Of a stretch of DNA of 64,000 bases, positions 8,528 to 19,080 are shown piece by piece. The stretch covers positions 1 to 64,000 of the forward strand of contig SCMV01000013.1 of NCBI GenBank assembly GCA_005502875.1, written 5' to 3'. Below the pieces are notes generated by a model. It was not told where the DNA came from. It made no database searches and saw only the letters and a program-made list of their open reading frames with translations. Both the position numbers and the translations under genes were made by a program. The stretch's first letter is position 1; each line of letters opens with the position of its first letter. The stretch is from Comamonadaceae bacterium 2PF (GTDB taxonomy: Bacteria; Pseudomonadota; Gammaproteobacteria; Burkholderiales; Burkholderiaceae_C).

Positions 8528-10061
8528 TCAGAATCGGTGTTCCAGACGGACGTTGGCGCTGCGCACGACCGTGAGGGAGGAGTCTGACGTGGCGAGTGAC
8601 GTGCCTCGGCTGCGAAGCAGGCTGAAGCCACCACTGAACTCGGTCTGGGGCGACAGCCGGATCGACAAGCCAAGCGATCCGACCCATTCGCGGCGGTCCA
8701 CGCCAAGGCCGTCCTGCGCCCGGTTCCAGCGCAGGCCGGCTGAAGGGGTGACGTTGGGCGTCAGCCTGTAGGACACCAACGCCGCGTGGTAACGGCTTCG
8801 GTCGGTTCCATTGGTCTGGGTGCTGGCACTCAACAGCGCCCTGGACTGAAAGCGCCCCGAGGTCAGGTTCAAGGTGGCGCGCACACCTTCGTACGTCACC
8901 CTGAGGGCGAGGTTGCGCTGCACTCCCAGTGCCGCATTGGTCACGGCATTTCGGTCAGATGTCAGCGTGCTGGACGTGGGCGTGCCGGCGATCAGCCCTG
9001 AACTGGCGAGTTGACCCAGGTCGGTGCTGAGGGTTGGCGTGTTGCGAACCGTCGACTGGCTGCTGGTGAGCGCAAACGTGGTCCGGCGCATGCGATGAGA
9101 AACGTCCGCATTCCATGTGCGCCCGGTCTCGTGTCGTTCATAGCGGCCCGCGAGCGTGGTGCGTGGCGTCGGGTGCCAGGTCAGTTGCAAGCCGCTGAAG
9201 GGACCGTCGAAGTCACGATCGAGTTGCAGCTTGGTGCTGGGGGTGTCAAAAGTCACCCGGCGGCGATCTTCCTCAACGCCTGCGAGCACACCGATCTGCA
9301 ACTCTTCGCCCCATGCATGCAAAAGCGTCGCGCTCAGCGAACGCTGGCGGGTTTCTCCGATCTCTCGGGATGCATTGGTGCCGGTGATCACCGCGGGTGT
9401 TTCAACCGTCGAGTGTTCGTTCAAGGACCTCGCCTCGATGGCGTAGCCCATGGGTGCTGGCCTGCTGATCCACGACAGCTGAGCGCTGCTGGCACGGGTG
9501 CGCAGGGTCCGATGGGTGTCATCACGCGGGTCTGTGCGGATCAGCAGACCGTTGCCTTGCAGCCTCAGGCTCTGGCGTTCGTTGAGGCGTCGCTCCAGGG
9601 TGGGGCTGACATTGGCCCGGGTCTGCGTGGACGTGGTGCTGGAGCTGTCGATGCCTTGCCCCACCGACGCGATCGATGGGGGCACTTGTTGAGCCTGGAG
9701 GCTGGCGTCCAGGCCCAATCCTTGTTCTCTGAGCAACGTTCGCCACCTCACGAAGCCGTCTGGGGACACCCGGTCTGCCCCGGTGTTGTTCAGCCGCTGC
9801 TCCGCGAGGATGCCAAAGCTGCCATCCAGCGTCGTGTCGGCTCCGCGATGTTCGAACATCAACATCGGGTTGAGGGTCAGGGTGTTCTCGCTGCGCCGAG
9901 GTTGCTGAGCGGTGTTGCTGACCGAATCGACGTTGTCTGTGTGCTCGAGCTTCACCGCGATTTTGGGCGTGACGCTGTGGGTGCGCGTTTGTGCCTGCAC
10001 GAGGCTGGCATGCATGAGCGCGCCACTGGTGCAGGCGACCAGGCACGCAGCCTTCAGGGCT

Positions 10062-10081
<20 letters not shown>
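8528..10081 (-). CDS. PEP-CTERM-associated outer-membrane beta-barrel protein
   Basis: 517 residues. A signal peptide ends near AQA at about residue 31. The rest is a run of alternating polar/hydrophobic strands rich in Thr, Arg and Ser, ending in HRF with the terminal Phe typical of outer-membrane barrels. Position between the tyrosine kinase and the ATPase matches the uncharacterised barrel family of exosortase loci (TIGR03016 model; not run). A role as part of the polysaccharide exit route or as an envelope scaffold is inference. The start overlaps the end of the kinase gene by 20 bases, which supports co-translation. Confidence 0.82.
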
Positions 10082-11057
<976 letters not shown>

Positions 11058-11068
11058 CGTCTTCGACC

Positions 11069-12616
11069 TCAGGACAGCCATTGCTGTCTGACAACGATCA
11101 GCCAGCAGAAGTTGACGAGCAGGAACAGGCCAACGAGGCCGAAGAACAAACGGTTGGCCTTCTGGACCGCTTCAGATGTCAGCGGGTTGATGACCAAAGA
11201 GGCCGATCCGAGGATCGGGCGCCCGCCAACTTCTCGCAGGCCGCGCGAGTCCTGCACCGTCGGGAAGACTTGCGTGAGCGCGAAAGCGACGCCGAAGCCT
11301 GCGGCAATCGACGCGAAGAAACCCAGGACCGCCACCAGCATGCGGCTGGGACGCGCGGGGGTGGGGGAGACGCGCGGCGGCTCCACAACCCGGAAATCGG
11401 CGACCTTGGTGGTGAGGTCGATTTTCTCGCCCAGGGAGGCCGATTCGCGTCGGGCCACCAGCTCCTCGTAGTTCTTGCGCACGACGGTGTAGTCGCGGTT
11501 GAGCTGGCTGAACTCGGCCTCGACTTCGGGCATGCGACCCGCCATGGCTCGGGCTTGCTCCAGTTGCGACTGCTGCGCGGAAAGCTGGCCCTGCAGTGAA
11601 GCGACCTTGGCTTCGGCCTCGGCGAGCGAGACGCGGATGCGCTGGAAGACCGGGCTGGTGGGGGCGGGGCCGCGTTTGCCATCGCCGCGGCGGGCCTCCG
11701 CCTCCGACTTGCGCTGTTGCTCCAGTTGCGCGATGGTGCGGCGTGCGGCCATGACGTCCGGGTGTTGGTCGGTGTAGCGGCGCAGCAGCTCATCGAGCTG
11801 CCGCTTTTGCGCATCCAGTCGGGACTCGGTGTCGCTTTGCACGGGGGCCATGCCTGGCATCATGGCCTCGACGGGCATGGTGGGGTCCTCCTGAGAGAGC
11901 TCCCGCCTGAGGGCGTCGCGAGCTTGCGCTGCAGCTTGCAACTCGATCTTCAGGCGGTTGACCTCTTCGGTGGACGCTGACATGCGCGCGTAGTGGTCCT
12001 GGTCGGAGGTGCCGGTCAGGCCGAAGTTGCGCAGCTTGAAATCCTTGAGCCGGTTCTCGGACTCCATCAACTTCGCTTCGTAGGACTTGATCTGATCGTC
12101 CAGGAAGCGGCGAGCTTGTTCGGAGTCGCGCTGCTTGTCCGTCACGCCAGAGCTCACGAACAGGGACACCAGCTCATCAACGATGATCTGTGCCCGCTGC
12201 GGGTTGATGTCGCGGTAGGTGATGGCAAAGAGGTTGGCGTCTCCGCTCGGCAGCACCTTGATTTCGCGGGTGAGGCGGTCGATGGTTTTTTCGCGATCGG
12301 CCGGGCTGAGGTTTTGCAAACCAGCTCGGGGCGAGGAGATCAGGCGTTCGACGTTGGGGCGGCTGATCAGCGTGCGCGCCAACATGCGGACCTGTTGATC
12401 GACGTCAGGCTGGAAGGCCAAGCCGCTCATCAGGGGTTTGAGCACGGTCTGGGTGTCGACGAACACCCGCGCCGAGGCTTCGTAGCGGTCGCGCACCAGC
12501 ACGGTGACCGCAGCCATGGCCAAGAGGGCGGCAGCCCATGCAGCAGCCAAGCCCAGCCAGCGGCGTTGCCACATCGAAACCAGGATGCCGGAGACTTGTC
12601 TGAAAAGCTCGTCCAT
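11069..12616 (-). CDS. Polysaccharide chain-length determinant (Wzz-like), PEP-CTERM locus type
   Basis: 515 residues. An N-terminal helix (about 20-40) leads into a Wzz domain with the YEASARVFVDTQT start typical of this group. Long coiled-coil segments fill about 160-400. Membrane helices lie near 425-445 and 490-512. These periplasmic coiled-coil proteins set polymer length and contact both the export lipoprotein and the tyrosine kinase, whose genes flank it on either side. No kinase motif is present in this protein, so the kinase is a separate chain as in other proteobacterial exosortase loci. The stop is 11 bases before the kinase start. Confidence 0.9.
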   Translation of the reverse strand: MDELFRQVSGILVSMWQRRWLGLAAAWAAALLAMAAVTVLVRDRYEASARVFVDTQTVLKPLMSGLAFQPDVDQQVRMLARTLISRPNVERLISSPRAGLQNLSPADREKTIDRLTREIKVLPSGDANLFAITYRDINPQRAQIIVDELVSLFVSSGVTDKQRDSEQARRFLDDQIKSYEAKLMESENRLKDFKLRNFGLTGTSDQDHYARMSASTEEVNRLKIELQAAAQARDALRRELSQEDPTMPVEAMMPGMAPVQSDTESRLDAQKRQLDELLRRYTDQHPDVMAARRTIAQLEQQRKSEAEARRGDGKRGPAPTSPVFQRIRVSLAEAEAKVASLQGQLSAQQSQLEQARAMAGRMPEVEAEFSQLNRDYTVVRKNYEELVARRESASLGEKIDLTTKVADFRVVEPPRVSPTPARPSRMLVAVLGFFASIAAGFGVAFALTQVFPTVQDSRGLREVGGRPILGSASLVINPLTSEAVQKANRLFFGLVGLFLLVNFCWLIVVRQQWLS

Positions 12617-12675
12617 AGAGGCGATACAAGTGGACCCTCAGGCGACAGGTCTGCCGCCTGACCAGGGGCCCGGTG

Positions 12676-13308
12676 TCAGAACCAGCTCTGGGGGATGATG
12701 ATGATGTCGCCAGGGCGCACTTCCACGTTGGCGGAGATGTCGCCACGGCGGATCAGGTCTTTGAGGCGGATGCTGTAGGGTTTGCTCTTTTCAGCGCCGC
12801 GCACCAGCACCGCCGCGTTGCCATCGGCGAACTCGGTCAGGCCGCCGACCTGGATCATGACGTCCAGCAGGGTCAGGTTCTGGCGGTAGGGAACCGATTG
12901 CGGGCGAGCCGCCTCGCCGACGATGCGGATCTGCTCGGTCGAGACGCCCTGGAAGTTGTTGACGATGACGGTGACCACCGGCTCGCGGATGTACTTGGCC
13001 AGGGCTTGCTCGATTTCACGCGAGAGCTCGTCGGGGCGCCGGCCGGCCGCCTGGATGTTTTCAACCAGGGGCAGCGAGATGCGGCCGTCAGGGCGCACGG
13101 TGATGTTCGACGACAGGTCCGGGTTGCGCCAGACGACGACGGAGAGTTGGTCCAGTGCGCCGATGCGATAGGACTGCTCGACGTTGTCAGCGGTCATCGG
13201 GGCTGGTGGGTGCTGAGAGAACGAGCCGCAACCGGTCAGCCCTGTAGCGAGGGCAAGGGCGATGAGCCAGAAGTTGCCTGCTTGGCGGATGGAACGGGGC
13301 GGTGTCAT
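12676..13308 (-). CDS. Polysaccharide export lipoprotein (Wza-like, PEP-CTERM locus type)
   Basis: 210 residues. A lipoprotein signal ends in LTGC with Cys27. A Poly_export domain (YRIGALDQLSVVVWRNPDLS) is followed by a SLBB-like domain in the C-terminal half. At 210 residues it is shorter than classical Wza (about 380), as is usual for the exosortase-locus group. It forms the outer-membrane channel or its periplasmic part for polymer export. It is the first gene of the 13308-6358 operon; the 237-bp gap upstream must contain the promoter. Confidence 0.9.
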   Translation of the reverse strand: MTPPRSIRQAGNFWLIALALATGLTGCGSFSQHPPAPMTADNVEQSYRIGALDQLSVVVWRNPDLSSNITVRPDGRISLPLVENIQAAGRRPDELSREIEQALAKYIREPVVTVIVNNFQGVSTEQIRIVGEAARPQSVPYRQNLTLLDVMIQVGGLTEFADGNAAVLVRGAEKSKPYSIRLKDLIRRGDISANVEVRPGDIIIIPQSWF

Positions 13309-13498
13309 CTGGGAACCCTCTTCTGTTTGAAATCCCTGCCGCCTCAGGTCAGGCGGGCAGCCGGATGGACAAGGATTGGCTCGAGCGCCCGCTCAAGGGG
13401 CTTCGTCGCAGCGCCGCATCTTTGGCAGCGCCATGATTAGAGCATGGCTCGGTAACGAGTTTGGTGGGATTCTTGAGACGGTCCCCGTGGATCCGGGG

Positions 13499-13526
13499 TA
13501 AAAAAAAGCCCGCCAGAGGCGGGCTT
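13499..13526 (-). terminator. Intrinsic terminator of the beta-helix lipoprotein gene
   Basis: A 9-bp stem AAGCCCGCC/GGCGGGCTT with a 3-base loop is followed on the minus strand by a long T run. It lies 20 bases after the stop at 13546 and insulates the exopolysaccharide operon that follows. Confidence 0.92.
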
Positions 13527-13545
13527 GGGGGGCGTGGTGTCTGCG

Positions 13546-15390
13546 TCACTTGACCGGCGGGGCGGTGACGGGCTCGGCCATCGGCATCAGGTTGCGCTTG
13601 GTGATGCCAGTCGGGAGGTTGCCTGCCAGCAGGGCGTACGGAGAGGAGCTGGTGGTCAGGAAGTTTCCGTTGGCCATGTCCACGAAGCCGGGGCTGGAGG
13701 AGTTCTTGGTCAGACCGTTGGCTGCGTTGCCGTCGATCAGGGTGTTGGTCAGGGTGTTGATGCCATTCCACTTGGTGCCGGTGGCCAGGTTGGTGCCGCC
13801 GTACGGGTCAACCGTGTGAGCAAAGTTGTTGGTCCAGTTGGATTGGAAGTCAGCGCGGCCTTGGTAGTAGAACAGACCGATGGGTGCGGCGGTGGCGCCG
13901 GCGGTGGCGGGGGCTGCGTACAGCAGGTTGTTGCGGGCAACCACCGTGGTCTGGGCGCGGGTGTTCAACAGGTCGATCAGCGGCACGGGCTGCAGTTCGA
14001 AGTAGTTGTTGTTGCGCCAGAAGGATTCGTTGTTGACGAACGAAGCCACGCGGTTGTTGTAGAAGAACAGGTTGCCTTCACGAGGTTGCTTGTTCGTGCC
14101 CATGCCGCCGTCACCGTGACCCACGATGGCCTGCAGGTACTGGCGGGTGACCAGGATGTTGCTGTACACGAAGGCGTTGGCCACCAGCTTTTCGCCGTGC
14201 GTGTCAACTTGGGCGCTTTCGTGATCGACGTTGGACTCGGGGTCGCGCATGGCGATCAGGTCCGCACCACCTTCGATGTAGTTGTAGCGGAAGATGACAC
14301 CGGCCGAGCGTTCCTTGATGTTGTCGCCGTTGCTGCCGTTGACCGGAGGCGCGAAGTAGTTGTACTCGTAGATGGTGCCGATGCCCTCGGTGTACGAGTT
14401 GTGTTCGCTGAAGCTGCCGACGTTGCCGTTGCCATGGAAGTGGTTGCGGGCGATCAGCAGGTTGCGCGTTTGCAGCCATTCACCGCCGGTCGAGTTGGCG
14501 AACACGCCCAGGCCGTTGTCACCGATGTCGCACTTGGTGATGGCGACTTTTTCGGCGCCATACATGGCGATGCCCGACGAGAAGTTGCCCCAGCTGCCCG
14601 TGCTGCCAGCCATGTTGGTGACCTTTTTGGGCGGGCGGGCGTTGCGGATCTTCAGTCCGGTGATGTGCAGGTAGCCAGGCTTGTAGTTGCTGGAGCGGGT
14701 CACGACGCTGGCGCTGGGCGTCATGATGACGATCATGCCGGCAGCGTCCACGGCGGAGGGGGCGCCCGTGTTCTTGGGCATCACGGCGTTGGTGCCGTCC
14801 AGGATGGGCATTTCACCGTTGGGGCCAGCAACACCCTGGATGGTGATCCACTTGTTGTGTCGGCCGCGCGATGCCAGGTAAATGATGTTGTTGTAGGGCG
14901 TGGCGCGGTAGTTGATGTTGACGATGTCGCAAGGCAGCAGGGTCAGCCATGGCACCGCCGCAGGTGTTGCGAACTCTTTGCCGTCACCCACTTCGAAGGT
15001 CTTGCCTTCGCCTGCAGCGCAGGCCGAGCGGCTGGGATAGACAGCCTGGTAGTCCCAGTTCGTCGGGGTTTCGTAGTTGTTCCAGTCCGGTGCCGTGCGA
15101 ACCACAGGCGTGGTGGTTGTGCTGCCGCTCGTCGGGGTGGTGGTCCCGGTGGTGGGCGTGGTGGTGGTCGTCGTCGTTGTGGGAGTTGTCGTGCCGGTCG
15201 AGGCCTGCTTGCGACGCAGGCGTTCCGCCTCGGCGTCTGCTTCGGCTTGAGTCATGCCCTGAGCCGTCGAGTTCTCGGTGTTCGGGTTGTCACCGCCGCC
15301 ACCGCCGCCGCCGCAGGCGGTCAGCACGACAACGGATGCCATCGAAGCCAGGAGGGCGGCGCGAGACAGGTGAGACGGTTGGTTGGGCAT
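13546..15390 (-). CDS. Right-handed beta-helix lipoprotein (polysaccharide-lyase-like)
   Basis: 614 residues from the ATG at 15390. The signal has lipobox LTAC with Cys26, followed by seven glycines. A Thr/Pro/Ser linker (about 60-95) separates this from a large domain rich in short Asn-containing strands (NNIIYLAS, RNHFHGNG, YEYNYF, FRYNYIEGG), the pattern of parallel beta-helices in pectate-lyase, chondroitinase and alginate-lyase folds. An exported, lipid-anchored enzyme that binds or trims the exopolysaccharide made by the flanking operons is plausible but unproven; I cannot assign a catalytic triad. It stands alone, with its own terminator and a 223-bp upstream gap. A longer frame up to 15534 lacks a better start. 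Confidence 0.8.
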   Translation of the reverse strand: MPNQPSHLSRAALLASMASVVVLTACGGGGGGGDNPNTENSTAQGMTQAEADAEAERLRRKQASTGTTTPTTTTTTTTPTTGTTTPTSGSTTTTPVVRTAPDWNNYETPTNWDYQAVYPSRSACAAGEGKTFEVGDGKEFATPAAVPWLTLLPCDIVNINYRATPYNNIIYLASRGRHNKWITIQGVAGPNGEMPILDGTNAVMPKNTGAPSAVDAAGMIVIMTPSASVVTRSSNYKPGYLHITGLKIRNARPPKKVTNMAGSTGSWGNFSSGIAMYGAEKVAITKCDIGDNGLGVFANSTGGEWLQTRNLLIARNHFHGNGNVGSFSEHNSYTEGIGTIYEYNYFAPPVNGSNGDNIKERSAGVIFRYNYIEGGADLIAMRDPESNVDHESAQVDTHGEKLVANAFVYSNILVTRQYLQAIVGHGDGGMGTNKQPREGNLFFYNNRVASFVNNESFWRNNNYFELQPVPLIDLLNTRAQTTVVARNNLLYAAPATAGATAAPIGLFYYQGRADFQSNWTNNFAHTVDPYGGTNLATGTKWNGINTLTNTLIDGNAANGLTKNSSSPGFVDMANGNFLTTSSSPYALLAGNLPTGITKRNLMPMAEPVTAPPVK

Positions 15391-15613
15391 GAAGGACTCT
15401 CGAATGAAGTGCGTTGCTGAGTGCCGGGGCGGATTTGGAACCGCTAGGCCCCTTGCGATGAGCTGACCGGGGTTTCGGTTGGCAGTGAGGTCATTCTCAA
15501 AGTTGCGGCAAGCACTGGGGTGTGAGTCTGTCACAGATAGGAAGTAACGGACCGTAAGAATTGCTGTGGATTTTCGAGGGGGCCATTCACGAAAAATCCT
15601 CTTGCAGGCGGTG

Positions 15614-16771
15614 TCAAAGGGTCAACGATCGGCACACGTGCAATGTTTCTTGCGCCACATCGTCCCAGGTCCGTGACATGTTTCTGGAAATCGCGGGGCG
15701 ATCCCACGTCTTTTTCAGGGTTTGGTCCAGGGCTTGCGTCAAGGCATTTGTATCCCGCGGCGCGATCAACATCCCGTTGGCGGTTGTGACGATCTCCGGG
15801 ATGCCGCCCACGCGGGTCGCGACGACGGGACAACCGCAGGCCAGGGCCTCCACCAGCACATTGGGGTAGCCTTCGCTCCAGCTGGGCAGGGTCAGGACAT
15901 CGGCTGCATTGATGTATTGGGCCACTTTCTGCGGCAGTTGCCCCCCGGCGAGGATGATCCTGTCTTGCTGACCCTTGGCGGCAATGAGCCCTTTCAAGGT
16001 GTCAAGGTAGGGGCCCTCGCCGATCAGGATGGTGCGCAAATCAGGATGCGATTGGCGCAAGTTCGTGACGCTTGCCACCAGTTCACCCAAGCCCTTGGCC
16101 TCGATCAAGCGGCCGACATAAATCACGACGGGCGCATCGGAAGGGAGTCCGAGCGCTTCGCGGCAACTGCTGCGGTCTTGCGGGTGAAAAACGGCGGTGT
16201 TGATGCCATTGACCACGGTGGCGCATCGCTCTGGCGCGACGCCGAAGGTGTCGATGGCGTGCCGTGTCATGGCCTGGCTGACGAAGACGATTTTGTCGGC
16301 GGCCTGCAGCGTTCGACGTGTGAGCCAGGCGTTGACGCCGTGGCGGTCGTTGATGTCGGTGCCCAGCGCGCCGATCACGACGGGTTTGCCAAGCCTGCGC
16401 CCCACGTATTCGGCGCCAGCGCCTTCTGGGTATGTCCAATATCCAATCAGGATGTCAGGAGAATATGCCGCAACCCGTTTAAGCAGGGACATCCCAGATG
16501 CCAGGCCATTTGTCACCCGGGAAATCAAAGGCAGGGCAGGGTAGGTCACGGTTTCGATGTCGATGCCTGGCAGTGAATATGCCTGCGCCATCACAACCGA
16601 TTTGTGCCGGCTGGGTTGCAGCCAGCTGGCTTGGGGGTACTGGGCCTGCGTGAGGAAAACCCGCACGTCTGCCTGCTTGGCCAGGGCCCGGGTGGTTTCA
16701 TAGATGAAACGCCCGCGGGTCATGTCCTCGGGCACGGGCAGGATGGGGGTGATGACGGCGATGCGTGTCAT
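15614..16771 (-). CDS. GT4 family glycosyltransferase
   Basis: 385 residues from the ATG at 16771, whose A overlaps the TGA of the acyltransferase gene (ATGA), implying coupled translation. The reading frame is open much further upstream, but that stretch is antisense-like shadow. GT-B fold features: N-terminal MTRIAVITPILP, VYVGRLIEAKG near the middle and SWSEGYPNVLVEALACG, the E-x7-E nucleotide-sugar site. It adds a sugar to a lipid-linked or polymeric acceptor in the cytoplasm. It is the last gene of the nine-gene operon. Confidence 0.88.
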   Translation of the reverse strand: MTRIAVITPILPVPEDMTRGRFIYETTRALAKQADVRVFLTQAQYPQASWLQPSRHKSVVMAQAYSLPGIDIETVTYPALPLISRVTNGLASGMSLLKRVAAYSPDILIGYWTYPEGAGAEYVGRRLGKPVVIGALGTDINDRHGVNAWLTRRTLQAADKIVFVSQAMTRHAIDTFGVAPERCATVVNGINTAVFHPQDRSSCREALGLPSDAPVVIYVGRLIEAKGLGELVASVTNLRQSHPDLRTILIGEGPYLDTLKGLIAAKGQQDRIILAGGQLPQKVAQYINAADVLTLPSWSEGYPNVLVEALACGCPVVATRVGGIPEIVTTANGMLIAPRDTNALTQALDQTLKKTWDRPAISRNMSRTWDDVAQETLHVCRSLTL

Positions 16772-17901
16772 GCGGTCGGGCGCTGTTTCTGCACGATGCG
16801 CTGGCGAAGGGGTTCCTCGAACCAGCGAAATGAGATGTGGGCGACGATGGCCACGGCCACCATCGACATGGCAATGGCCAGGTCGGTGTTCAGCCCGAGC
16901 CGGGTCAAGGTGTTTCGCACGGGGTGCAGCACCATGGGGTGGAAAAGGTAAATGCCATAGGAAATGCGGCCAATCCAGGCCAGTCCTTCGGCATTGAGCA
17001 CGCGGGAGGTGCGTGTGCCCGACTGATTTGCCGCCAGGATGACGAGTGGCAGGGCCAGGGTCACCAGCAGGGACTCGATGGAGAAACCCACTGCGTATTT
17101 CAGGACATTGGTGCCGCGGAACACGTTGAAGCTCAGGACCACGAGGCCCAGGCCTGCCAGCAGGACCCAATGGCGGGCCGGCACGCGCGCGAACCCCTCG
17201 CGAACGCGCTCGGAAGCGACGGCGCAGGCCAGCAGCCCGCCTAGCGCGAGTTGGTCCCCTCGGGTTTCCAGTGCCCGATACAGGTATTCGTCGGATGCGC
17301 CCGCTGCGACCCATGCGAGTCGGCAGCCGATGAGCGCCAGGGTCAGGGCCAGCACGCCGTGCCAGGTCATTTTGACGTGTCGGTGGATCAGCAGCAGGCC
17401 CAAAGGCCAGAGCATGTAGAACTGCTCCTCGACCGCCAGGGACCAGCAATGCGAGAGGTAGTGCGACGCCGCCCCCGTGAAGGCCTGGTAGTAGTTCACC
17501 ACGTAGGTGCTGCTGCTCCAGATCGCGCCCCAGGGGACGGGTCGGTTTGCCAGGGTCAGCAGCACCATGCCGACAATCACGTAGACGTAGAAGACCGGGA
17601 GCAGGCGGGCCGCCCGGCGCAGGTAAAAGCGCCCCAGGTCGATGCCGTTGCGGTCGCGCAGTTCAGCCAGCAATCCACGCGTGATGAGGAAGCCGCTGAG
17701 GACGAAGAAGAGCATCACGCCGAACCCGCCGTCGAACAGTGGCAGGCCAAAGGGGCCGGCCCAACCCGAGTGGTCGGCGAGCACCAGAAAGACGGCGAGG
17801 GCGCGCAGGGCGTCGAGGCCGGGGATGCGGGGCTGAGACAGGGCCGCCTGCAGCGCGTCGGTGGGGATGGAGGGCTTGAGGTTGCGCAAGGGGAGCCTCA
17901 C
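16768..17901 (-). CDS. Acyltransferase 3 family membrane protein (OafA/YrhL-like)
   Basis: 377 residues from a GTG at 17901 that overlaps the preceding gene's TGA (GTGA). About ten membrane helices. Motifs: PGLDALRALAVFLVLADHS with the catalytic His, FYLRRAARLLPVFY, and WSLAVEEQFYMLWP. The family moves acetyl or other acyl groups to sugars across the inner membrane. There is no SGNH domain in this chain. The longer frame to 17979 would overlap the GT4 gene by 80 bases, so I reject it. The target is probably the polysaccharide built by the operon. Confidence 0.86.
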   Translation of the reverse strand: MRLPLRNLKPSIPTDALQAALSQPRIPGLDALRALAVFLVLADHSGWAGPFGLPLFDGGFGVMLFFVLSGFLITRGLLAELRDRNGIDLGRFYLRRAARLLPVFYVYVIVGMVLLTLANRPVPWGAIWSSSTYVVNYYQAFTGAASHYLSHCWSLAVEEQFYMLWPLGLLLIHRHVKMTWHGVLALTLALIGCRLAWVAAGASDEYLYRALETRGDQLALGGLLACAVASERVREGFARVPARHWVLLAGLGLVVLSFNVFRGTNVLKYAVGFSIESLLVTLALPLVILAANQSGTRTSRVLNAEGLAWIGRISYGIYLFHPMVLHPVRNTLTRLGLNTDLAIAMSMVAVAIVAHISFRWFEEPLRQRIVQKQRPTA

Positions 17902-19058
17902 CGGCGCGAGGCCGAGTCGTCGTACAGGCGGTCGTACTGGGTGCACAGCGCGGACAGGGACGCGTGTTCCTGAACCCACTGGCGCGCCTGCCGCCCGAGG
18001 GATTCGCGCAAGGGAGCGCTGCCCACCAGGTCCAGCAGCGCGGCGCGCAGGGCGTTGTCGTCGTGGACGTCGAAGAGCCGACCCGTCACGCCCTCCTGGA
18101 TGACCTCCACGTTGCCGCCCACTCGGCTGGCCAGCGCGGGCAGGCCGGTGGCGCAGGCCTCGAGCAGCGCGATGGAAACGCCCTCGGTGAACGATGGCAG
18201 GGCGAAGACATCCAGGCCGGGCAGCAGCCGCGAAACATCGGAGCGGATGCCGGCCAGCAGGACGCGGTCACCCAACTCGAGTTCGCTGATCAGTTGTTCG
18301 ATCTGGTTGCGCAAGGGCCCCTCGCCGATCAGCACGAGGCGTGCCGTGGGGTGTGCAGACAGCACGGCCGGCCATTGGCGGATCAGACCGAGGTGGTTCT
18401 TGAGCTCGACGAGGCGCCCCACGCAGCCGACCACCACCTCTTCATCGGACAGGCCCAGCGCGTGGCGAGCATGCGCCCTGCGATCTGGCGTGATGCCGAA
18501 GTCCTCGACCGGCACGGCGTTGAGCAGCGTCATGGCCTTGCGCTCGGGCACGTAGCCGTCTCGGGTGAACCGCTGGTGCACCTGCTGACCGACCATGGCC
18601 ACGCCCTGAGAGCGCAGGATCGACCACTTGAAGAGCCAGCGCAGGCGCCGGTTGCTCAGGCGTGTGCCCATGTCGTGACAGGTGACGACCTGTGTGGGGC
18701 GCTGTCGCATGCCGACCAGGGCGGCTGCGGCGTAATAGCTGGGCACGAAGTTGTGCGCGTGGACGGTGTCGATGTGGTGATCCCGCACAGCCTGCCGCAA
18801 CGCCTGCAAGACCTTGAGGTCCAGCGTTCCTTGTTTGTTGCCCACGACCACGGGGACGCCTTCTGCCCGCAGCTCGTCGATGAAGCCGCCCGTCTGGTTG
18901 ATGCTGAACACCACCACGTGGTGGCCGCGCCGCTGTTGGGCCACCGCCAGGTCGCGAACCAGGCGCTCGAGTCCGCCTCGCTCCAGCGAATCGACCACGT
19001 GCAGGATGCCTCGCCTGCGTGCAGTCGACTGGGTTTCGGTGAGGTTGGGGGCGCTCAT
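17898..19058 (-). CDS. GT4 family glycosyltransferase
   Basis: 386 residues from the ATG at 19058 (MSAPNLTE). GT-B features: ILHVVDSLERGGLERLV at the N-terminus, VVGCVGRLVELKNH, and SFTEGVSIALLEACATG as the E-x7-E site. It resembles EPS/O-antigen glycosyltransferases that use nucleotide sugars. The gap to the upstream polymerase gene is 22 bases, and the 3' end overlaps the acyltransferase start by 4 bases. The longer frame to 19193 runs through the polymerase gene and is not used. Confidence 0.88.
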   Translation of the reverse strand: MSAPNLTETQSTARRRGILHVVDSLERGGLERLVRDLAVAQQRRGHHVVVFSINQTGGFIDELRAEGVPVVVGNKQGTLDLKVLQALRQAVRDHHIDTVHAHNFVPSYYAAAALVGMRQRPTQVVTCHDMGTRLSNRRLRWLFKWSILRSQGVAMVGQQVHQRFTRDGYVPERKAMTLLNAVPVEDFGITPDRRAHARHALGLSDEEVVVGCVGRLVELKNHLGLIRQWPAVLSAHPTARLVLIGEGPLRNQIEQLISELELGDRVLLAGIRSDVSRLLPGLDVFALPSFTEGVSIALLEACATGLPALASRVGGNVEVIQEGVTGRLFDVHDDNALRAALLDLVGSAPLRESLGRQARQWVQEHASLSALCTQYDRLYDDSASRR

Positions 19059-19080
19059 CTGACAAGGTTTGCGGGTGGCC

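Noticed and set aside
13525-15420. 631-codon open frame on the plus strand
   Set aside because: Antisense to the beta-helix lipoprotein; Val/Gly/His-rich mirror of its codons.
16772-17449. Upstream extension of the GT4 frame ending at 15614
   Set aside because: Overlaps the acyltransferase gene and has Arg/Pro/Gly-rich shadow composition; the ATG at 16771 with ATGA overlap is better.
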